Source: Pseudomonadota bacterium
GTDB lineage: Bacteria; Pseudomonadota; Alphaproteobacteria; Sphingomonadales; Sphingomonadaceae
Direction of reading: 5' to 3'
DNA length: 9,516 nucleotides
NCBI GenBank assembly: GCA_023436615.1
Contig: JAEZIO010000064.1
Span: 1-9,516 of the forward strand
In this document: positions 5,000-9,516 of the stretch, one piece after another
How positions within the stretch are numbered: position 1 is the stretch's first letter
Layout: every line of letters starts with the position of its first letter
Translations under genes and position numbers: made by a program
The notes under the pieces: generated by a model
What the model was told of the DNA's origin: nothing
Database searches by the model: none
What the model saw: only the letters and a program-made list of their open reading frames with translations

Positions 5000-6337
5000 T
5001 TAAAGCCGCCGCACCCGCGGCAACCCGCTCCTCGTCTCGCCCAATTCCGTCATCGCCCACACCATCGCATCGGCCCGGTCCGGCGAGCGCCCCGGTCCTT
5101 CATAGGCGCCGCCGGCGATCATTCCCGCCATCTGGTCCTCGAGCTTGGGAAAGCTGCCCGCAAGGAACGCTCGCCCTGCCTCGAAGCGAAGCGCAACCGG
5201 CTCCGCCCTCGCCACTTTCCCTTTTGACGCGTGCACCAGCTTCACTTTCACCGGGCAATCCGCCGCCATGAGCACGCTCGCCACCATCGCCCCGCCGTTA
5301 TTCGCTTCCGCGACGACGATCGACGCGCCCCACCGCGCCGCTGCGGCCGCGACCCGGTTCACCCAGCCTTCGGGGCTGAGTCCCTGGACGCTCTCGTCAG
5401 CAACGATGAAGAGATGCTCGCCGTGCTTGCCGCAAACGACGATGCCGCACGCATCGACCCCCGCGCCCACGCCGGCCGGCGGGTCGACGCCAACGACAAT
5501 TCTCTCGTACGATTGTTCTTGCTCAGCGGAGTCGAAGGACACCCTGGCCCTATCCATCAGCTCCCTCGGCCAGAGCGACCCCTCGATTTCCTCGACCAGC
5601 TCGCCGTCAAGCTCCTGCCGGCCGATCCCGGTCCCGCCATAGGTGGCGACCATCATTTCGACGAACCCGGCGCTCAGGTTCACATTCTCATGCGTCCGGC
5701 CGGTGGTTGTCACGGTCCATTTCTCGTCCCGGATCCGCTTCAGCAGGTCGATGCTCCTTGGCGTCGTCGTCACCAGCGCCCGCGGCCGCGACCCGCGCCT
5801 CAGCCCCATCTGCAAGTTCATCCAGGCGCCGTCCGCTTCGCGCCACTTGGCGAGCTCGTCAGCCCAGGCGAAATCATGTTCCGGCCCGCGAAGTCCGTCC
5901 GGGTTGTCGCCCGAAAAGATCTGCGCCTCGCTCCCGTTCGGCCAGGTCAGCCGACCGAGGCTCGGCTCCCACTTCACGCGATGCCGCCGCCTCCTGGCGA
6001 CGCTCAGCACTCCGCTCACCCCTTCGACCATGACCCGCCGCGCCTCGTCGATCGTCGCTCCGACCAGCGCGATCCTCACGCCGGGGCGGCTGCGCGCAAT
6101 CTTCTCGACCCACTCCGCCCCGGCGCGCGTCTTCCCGAACCCGCGGCCCGCCATCATCAGCCAGGTCCGCCAGCCCTCCCCGGCCGGCTCCATCTGTCCT
6201 TCGTGTATCCACCTTTCATATTCGGCGTCCGTGTCCAGCATGTCCTGATAAGTCATGCGGTCGATGATCCGCCGCTTCACGTGCGGCTTGGCCTTGGCGA
6301 GCGCGATGGTCTGCGCCCGCAATTCTTGCGGGCTCAC
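5000..6337 (-). CDS. terL: Phage/GTA terminase large subunit (TerL)
   Basis: TerL is the DNA-packaging motor: it cuts concatemeric or host DNA and pumps it through the portal using ATP. The 445-residue product is full length for GTA-type TerL. The ATPase domain has Walker A MAGRGFGKT (62-70), Walker B FAWADE with Asp160/Glu161, and a TTTP coupling motif (about 190-193). The RNase-H-like nuclease domain has VGVDPPAG with Asp285, VVAEANNGG with Glu344, and SPDRADAMVWA with Asp420/Asp423. It begins with GTG at 6335-6337 inside a GTGA overlap with the upstream small-terminase gene, which implies translational coupling. No frameshift or missing catalytic residue is seen. The portal it would dock to is destroyed downstream, so the motor is orphaned. 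Preservation may mean recent decay or a retained role. Confidence 0.93.
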   Translation of the reverse strand: MSPQELRAQTIALAKAKPHVKRRIIDRMTYQDMLDTDAEYERWIHEGQMEPAGEGWRTWLMMAGRGFGKTRAGAEWVEKIARSRPGVRIALVGATIDEARRVMVEGVSGVLSVARRRRHRVKWEPSLGRLTWPNGSEAQIFSGDNPDGLRGPEHDFAWADELAKWREADGAWMNLQMGLRRGSRPRALVTTTPRSIDLLKRIRDEKWTVTTTGRTHENVNLSAGFVEMMVATYGGTGIGRQELDGELVEEIEGSLWPRELMDRARVSFDSAEQEQSYERIVVGVDPPAGVGAGVDACGIVVCGKHGEHLFIVADESVQGLSPEGWVNRVAAAAARWGASIVVAEANNGGAMVASVLMAADCPVKVKLVHASKGKVARAEPVALRFEAGRAFLAGSFPKLEDQMAGMIAGGAYEGPGRSPDRADAMVWAMTELGETRSGLPRVRRL

Positions 6338-6840
6338 TCGGCGGAGTCCCGGGCTTCTTCGCGCTTCCTCAGCCGCTCGAGCTTGTCGAACAGGCGCTGG
6401 CGAAGCTCGTCCACCTCGCCCTCGGCGGGCTCCGATAAAGCCTCCATCGCGCTATCGCGGTGCAATTTGAGCAGGTTCATTGCGATCGCATTCGGATAGT
6501 CCCGCATCCGTTCTTCCGAGCCGTCCTTGCGGACCACGATCTTCTCCGTGCCGTTGAGCGCGCGGTCGAGCATGACCAGCTCGAGCCGCTGGTAGGCAGT
6601 GGCGATCGCGTGCGCCCATCCGGCGCGAAACGCCGCGACCTTCTGCCTCCGGCGATAGACGTTGCTCACCGAAACGCCCGCAGCATCGGCGGCGGCGGTG
6701 ACGTTGCACGTATCGCCGAGGACTTCGAGGAACGCCTGCTCCTTCGCCTTTGTCCAATTGCGTTTCGATGCCTTGCGGGCTTGGGGCGCAGATCCGCCGA
6801 CGATTGTCAGCTCTCTCGATCTCGCCCCTTTTCTTGCCAC
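6334..6840 (-). CDS. terS: Small terminase subunit-like HTH protein (GTA gp1-like)
   Basis: The product is about 168 residues. A basic N-terminus is followed by a helix-turn-helix (WTKAKEQAFLEVLGDTCNVT, then AADAAGVSVSNVYRRRQKVA, about residues 29-69) and helical segments (AIATAYQRLELVMLDRALNG; FDKLERLRKREEARDSAE). The position directly upstream of terL with a 4-base overlap, plus the DNA-binding N-terminus, fit a TerS or GTA gp1-type subunit that recognises DNA and activates TerL. Sequence alone cannot prove that role. Start choice: an ATG lies at 6844-6846, but the GGAGA at 6847-6851 abuts it directly. The GTG at 6838-6840 is six bases from GGAGA, giving MARKGARS, so the GTG is preferred. 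A terminator hairpin lies immediately upstream of the ribosome site. Confidence 0.75.
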   Translation of the reverse strand: MARKGARSRELTIVGGSAPQARKASKRNWTKAKEQAFLEVLGDTCNVTAAADAAGVSVSNVYRRRQKVAAFRAGWAHAIATAYQRLELVMLDRALNGTEKIVVRKDGSEERMRDYPNAIAMNLLKLHRDSAMEALSEPAEGEVDELRQRLFDKLERLRKREEARDSAE

Positions 6841-6858
6841 CTGCATTCTCCAGAAATG

Positions 6859-6889
6859 AAAAAGGGCCGCGGCGCTTGGCGCCCGGCCC
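6859..6889 (-). terminator. Strong intrinsic terminator between promoter and terS
   Basis: The minus-strand hairpin has arms GGGCCG/CGGCCC (6884-6889 with 6864-6869), a one-base bulge, then GGCGC/GCGCC with a three-base loop. It is followed by five T (6863-6859). The ribosome site of terS begins only seven bases later. It could end transcription from tRNA-Arg, or act as an attenuator in the terS leader. Confidence 0.8.
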
Positions 6890-6914
6890 GACTCGGATTC
6901 TTCGACTGTTCATG

Positions 6915-6943
6915 AATGTACCGAAACAGCGTCACGATGTCAA
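6915..6943 (-). promoter_or_regulatory. Near-consensus sigma-70 promoter reading toward terS
   Basis: On the minus strand a perfect TTGACA (6943-6938) and TACATT (6920-6915) are separated by exactly 17 bases in a locally AT-rich stretch. The expected TSS is near 6908. Transcription would hit the terminator at 6859-6889 after about 50 nucleotides. Confidence 0.65.
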
Positions 6944-7029
6944 TATCTTTTTTTCCAAATAGGTTCGCGAGGGAGCGAAGACGCAGGTCCGCGCAAGGCG
7001 CGCTGCTTCAGTTGCCGATTGGAGAAGAA

Positions 7030-7106
7030 TGGCGCGCCCGAAAGGATTCGAACCTCTGACCCCCAGATTCGTAGTCTGGTGCTCTATCCAGCTGAGCTAC
7101 GGGCGC
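7030..7106 (-). tRNA. tRNA-Arg (anticodon ACG)
   Basis: A 77-nt cloverleaf including an encoded CCA. The acceptor stem is GCGCCCG/CGGGCGC (7100-7106 with 7034-7040), the discriminator is G at 7033 and CCA is at 7032-7030. The D arm is GCTC/GAGC, the anticodon stem is CCAGA/TCTGG with loop CTACGAA, and the T loop is TTCGAAT. Anticodon ACG (wobble A, expected to be edited to inosine) reads CGN arginine codons. All stems pair, with one G-T wobble in the T stem. Confidence 0.97.
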
Positions 7107-7133
7107 GCATGCCGCGATTAGCGGGGCAGCGGG

Positions 7134-7162
7134 CACATAGGGGGAGGATCGGGGGGAAGCAA
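7134..7162 (-). promoter_or_regulatory. Likely promoter of tRNA-Arg
   Basis: On the minus strand TTGCTT (7162-7157) and TATGTG (7139-7134) are 17 bases apart. They are followed by a GC-rich discriminator, and the tRNA 5' end lies about 28 bases downstream of the -10 element. Stable-RNA promoters often have such GC-rich start regions. Confidence 0.45.
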
Positions 7163-7216
7163 CCCTGACTTGCCGCGAGATTGCGCGGCGGCGCGCCGGT
7201 TCCTAGACAGGCGGCG

Positions 7217-7714
7217 ATGCGCCCTCTTCCGCTTCTCCTCGCAGCGCTTCTTGCCGGCTGCGCTGCGCAGCAGACAAGCTCCCCGTCCCTGCTGCCGCGA
7301 CCGGCCGAAGCGATCGACCCGCGCGTTCCCGTGCCGGACATGATCGTATCGGCCGACGCCAGCCTCGATCTCGTCCGCCAGCTCGACGCGCTGGTCGCCC
7401 AGGCCGAAGCCGGCGACCAGGCGTTCCGCGGCGCCGCGGCGACCGCCGAGCGTCTCGCAAGCACCGCCGGCGCGCCGCGGAGTGAAAGCTGGGTGGTCGC
7501 GCAGCAGGCGCTGTCCGCGGCTGTCGCTGCCCGCGCACCGGTGACGCGCGCCGTCGCCGATATCGACGGTCTCGGTGCGCGACGTGTCCAGGCGCTCGGC
7601 GGGATCGGCGCCGGTGACCTCGCGGCAATCAAGTCGGCCGCGGCGCGGGTTGCCCAGATCGACGATCGCGAGGCGGCCGTCATCGACCGCATCCAGGCGC
7701 GGCTCGGCGGCTAG
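7217..7714 (+). CDS. Small alanine-rich lipoprotein of unknown function
   Basis: The 165-residue product begins MRPLPLLLAALLAGCAAQ, a textbook lipoprotein signal with lipobox LAGC (Cys15), so it should be exported and lipid-anchored. The mature part is rich in alanine and probably helical (SLDLVRQLDALVAQAEAG, AATAERLAST, VVAQQALSAAVAARAPVTRA, DREAAVIDRIQARLGG). It has no cysteine other than the lipidated one. No family is recognised. The frame is open 36 bases further upstream, but the ATG at 7217 is where the signal peptide starts, and the ribosome site (AGG about six bases before) is modest. Its TAG (7712-7714) shares the CTAG tetramer with the stop of convergent hemB. It diverges from the tRNA-Arg gene. 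Confidence 0.8.
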   Translation: MRPLPLLLAALLAGCAAQQTSSPSLLPRPAEAIDPRVPVPDMIVSADASLDLVRQLDALVAQAEAGDQAFRGAAATAERLASTAGAPRSESWVVAQQALSAAVAARAPVTRAVADIDGLGARRVQALGGIGAGDLAAIKSAAARVAQIDDREAAVIDRIQARLGG

Positions 7715-8700
7715 CCTGCGATCAGCCGCGCGGCGTCCAGCGCGTGATAGGTCAGCACGCCGGTCGCCCCGGCGCGCTTGAACGCCAGCAATGTCTCGAG
7801 AATCAGCGCGTCGCGCTCCCCGGCTCCGGCCGCAGCAGCGGCCTCGATCATCGCATATTCGCCCGACACCTGGTATGCGAACGTCGGCACTCCGAACCGC
7901 TCGCGGACCCGGTAGATGACGTCGAGATAGGGCAGTCCCGGCTTCACCATCACCATGTCGGCGCCCTCTGAAAGGTCGAGCGCGACCTCGCGCAGCGCTT
8001 CGTCGCTGTTCGCGGGGTTCATCTGGTAGCCGCGCTTGTCGCCTTTCAGCCGCCCCTGGCTTCCGACCGCTTCCCGGAACGGGCCGTAGAAGGCCGACGC
8101 ATATTTGGCGGCATAGGCCATGATCGCCGTGTCGCAGTGCCCCGCGTCCTCCAGCGCCGAACGGATCGCGCCGACCCGGCCGTCCATCATGTCCGACGGC
8201 GCGACGATGTCGGCGCCGGCGCCGCACTGGACCAGCGCCTGCTCGACCAGCACCTTCACCGTGTCGTCGTTGATGACGCAGCCGCGCTCGTCGACCAGGC
8301 CGTCGTGGCCGTGGCTCGTATAAGGGTCGAGCGCCACGTCGGTGAGGACCCCGATCTCCGGAACCGCATCCTTGATGGCCCTGATCGCCCGGCAGATGAG
8401 GTTGTCGGCATTGAGAGCCTCGCGCGCGTCGTCGGTGCGACGCTCGCTTGGAGTGTTCGGGAACAAAGCGATGCACGGAATCCCGGCCGCCATCGCTTCG
8501 CGGGCGCGCTCGCCGAGCTGGTCGACCGTCCAGCGGCTCACGCCGGGAAGCGCCGCGACCGGCTCTTCGCATCCCTCGCCGGCGCAGACGAACAGCGGCC
8601 AGATGAAGTCGCTCGGGTGGAGCCTGTGCTCGGCGAGCATCTCGCGCATCCAGGCGCTCGATCGGCCGCGGCGCAACCGCAGGGCTGGGAAACTGCTCAT
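7711..8700 (-). CDS. hemB: Delta-aminolevulinic acid dehydratase (porphobilinogen synthase)
   Basis: HemB condenses two 5-aminolevulinate molecules to porphobilinogen, the second step of tetrapyrrole (heme) synthesis, in the cytosol. The 329-residue product has normal length. The two Schiff-base lysines are Lys199 (YAAKYASAFYGPFRE) and Lys253 (MVKPGLPYLD). DVALDPYTSHGHDG (121-134) carries aspartates (Asp125, Asp133) where the zinc-dependent enzymes have cysteines, so this is the zinc-independent, magnesium/potassium-type enzyme common in alphaproteobacteria. The N-terminal arm has RLRRGRSSAWMREM, and GYQMNPANSDEA is also typical. The ATG at 8698-8700 has GAGG about seven bases upstream. It is convergent with the lipoprotein gene, overlapping it by four bases, and divergent from the lipid kinase gene with 61 bases between starts. 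Confidence 0.97.
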   Translation of the reverse strand: MSSFPALRLRRGRSSAWMREMLAEHRLHPSDFIWPLFVCAGEGCEEPVAALPGVSRWTVDQLGERAREAMAAGIPCIALFPNTPSERRTDDAREALNADNLICRAIRAIKDAVPEIGVLTDVALDPYTSHGHDGLVDERGCVINDDTVKVLVEQALVQCGAGADIVAPSDMMDGRVGAIRSALEDAGHCDTAIMAYAAKYASAFYGPFREAVGSQGRLKGDKRGYQMNPANSDEALREVALDLSEGADMVMVKPGLPYLDVIYRVRERFGVPTFAYQVSGEYAMIEAAAAAGAGERDALILETLLAFKRAGATGVLTYHALDAARLIAG

Positions 8701-8761
8701 GCGGCGCCTCTAGCGCGCCTCCCGCACGGAAAGAAAGTCGCCGCTCGGGCATTGCAGCGCA

Positions 8762-9516
8762 ATGTCCCTGTTGCCCAAACGCGCGATCCTCATCGTCAAC
8801 GCCGCCAGCCGCCGAGGAGCGGAGGCGTTCGACAGTGCGCGCGACCGGCTTGCCGAGGCAGGAATCGAGCTTGTCGACGCACGCGCGGTCGACGAGCCCG
8901 AGCGTCTCGCGGGCGAAGTCACCGCGGCGATCGATCGCGCGCCGATGGTGATCGTCGGCGGTGGCGACGGAACGCTGTCGAAGGCGGTCGATCACTTCCT
9001 CGGCAAGGAGGCTATCTTTGCCCTGCTCCCGCTCGGGACGGCCAACAGCTTCGCCCGCACGCTCGGGATTCCGCTCGAGCTCGAGGGTGCCGTCGACGTC
9101 ATCGCGAATGGCATCGCCCGACCGATCGACCTTGCAAGCATCGATGGCGACTACTTTCTCAACAACGCCGCCCTCGGCCTGGCGCCCGTCGTTGCCGAAA
9201 GCGTGCCGAGCGGGCTCAAGCGCTTGCTCGGCCGATTGGGTTACCTCATCTGGGCCGGATGGTCGGCGGCGAGCTTCAGCGCTTTCCGCCTCATCGTGGA
9301 TGACGGGAAGCGCGAGCATCGCCTGTGGGCGACCGAGGTGCGGATCGCCAACGGGCGCTTCCACGGCGGCATCGAGCTGATCGAAAGCGCCGACCTCGAG
9401 AGCGGCGAAATCGTCGTCCAGGCGGTCGAGGGCCGAAGCCTCACGAAGCTCGCGTGGAGCTATGTCGCGAGCGCCGTGAAGGCGCCGTCGCGGCACCAGG
9501 TGGTCCGGGAGTTCCG
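8762..9516 (+). CDS. Diacylglycerol kinase family (YegS/DgkB-like) lipid kinase, 3' end outside window
   Basis: The frame is open from ATG 8762-8764 to the window edge (251 residues), so the C-terminus is missing. The N-terminal nucleotide-binding half shows AILIVNAASRRG (8-19), the ATP-loop GGGDGT (66-71) and LLPLGTANSFARTLGIP (88-104), which are hallmarks of the diacylglycerol/sphingosine kinase catalytic domain. The substrate-binding half follows, with PIDLASIDGDYFLNNAALGL (121-140) and VRIANGRFHGGIELIESADL (193-212). It probably phosphorylates a membrane lipid such as diacylglycerol using ATP at the inner face of the membrane. The exact substrate cannot be told, and in sphingolipid-making bacteria a sphingoid substrate is conceivable. 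The start has a weak ribosome site, but no other in-frame start is near. It is divergent from hemB. Confidence 0.88.
   Translation, partial: MSLLPKRAILIVNAASRRGAEAFDSARDRLAEAGIELVDARAVDEPERLAGEVTAAIDRAPMVIVGGGDGTLSKAVDHFLGKEAIFALLPLGTANSFARTLGIPLELEGAVDVIANGIARPIDLASIDGDYFLNNAALGLAPVVAESVPSGLKRLLGRLGYLIWAGWSAASFSAFRLIVDDGKREHRLWATEVRIANGRFHGGIELIESADLESGEIVVQAVEGRSLTKLAWSYVASAVKAPSRHQVVREF

Noticed and set aside
5231..6499. A 422-codon plus-strand open frame opposite the terminase
   Set aside because: It lies antisense to TerL, whose catalytic motifs are all present, and its translation is proline-, arginine- and histidine-rich with no recognisable family.
6863..6913. Arginine-rich leader peptide starting at ATG 6911-6913 (MNSRRIRVG...)
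   Set aside because: The ATG lies between the -10 element and the predicted TSS, so it would not be in the transcript, and it has no ribosome site.
7030..7106. tRNA-Arg as an integration (att) site for the phage-like region
   Set aside because: No integrase gene is present and I found no copy of the tRNA 3' end at the other edge of the region (3541-3700). GTA clusters are normally vertically inherited.
7118..9496. A 792-codon open frame on the minus strand, and a 388-codon one at 8137-9303 on the plus strand
   Set aside because: Both are arginine- and alanine-rich shadow frames of high-GC coding DNA. They overlap clear hemB, lipid kinase, lipoprotein and tRNA-Arg features and show no domain motifs.

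Overview
The window is high-GC DNA from an alphaproteobacterium, most likely of the order Sphingomonadales. This is inferred from the proline-tailed outer-membrane beta-barrel proteins with a CPDG...C motif, the Asp-type HemB, a small WPVEEAP-type protein of a kind I associate with sphingomonads, and phage-like genes resembling the gene transfer agent (GTA) cluster of alphaproteobacteria. All calls come from reading the sequence; no database search was run.

Layout. Positions 1-657 (+) hold the 3' part of a gene with an Hcp-like (type VI tube fold) signature. It converges on a 58-residue small protein (682-858, -). A periplasmic Cu-Zn superoxide dismutase lipoprotein, sodC, follows at 971-1486 (-). 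Two tandem paralogous outer-membrane beta-barrel genes lie at 1647-2495 and 2706-3533 (both -). Each ends in the same 51-residue proline-rich tail and in nearly the same pair of 3' hairpins, one of them an intrinsic terminator.

Positions 3694-6840 (-) look like a collapsed GTA or prophage head/packaging cluster. In transcription order it has a small-terminase-like HTH protein, an intact large terminase, a HEPN-like small ORF that looks out of place, and a portal gene. The portal is cut off after about 119 residues and joined out of frame to the C-terminal half of a DUF2793 tail-end protein. Everything normally found between portal and DUF2793 is missing, so the cluster cannot build particles even though its packaging motor still reads as intact. 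A near-consensus sigma-70 promoter, followed at once by a strong terminator hairpin, precedes the small-terminase gene.

The remainder is ordinary chromosome. It has tRNA-Arg(ACG) with an encoded CCA (7030-7106, -) and a small alanine-rich lipoprotein (7217-7714, +) whose stop codon shares a CTAG tetramer with the convergent hemB (7711-8700, -). Divergent from hemB is a diacylglycerol-kinase-family lipid kinase (8762 to the window end, +), which is incomplete.

No gap between genes exceeds 300 bases. I saw no insertion sequence, CRISPR array, rRNA or replication origin. The most notable signals are the deletion-fused GTA remnant, the promoter-terminator leader in front of it, and the concerted 3' ends of the two outer-membrane genes.
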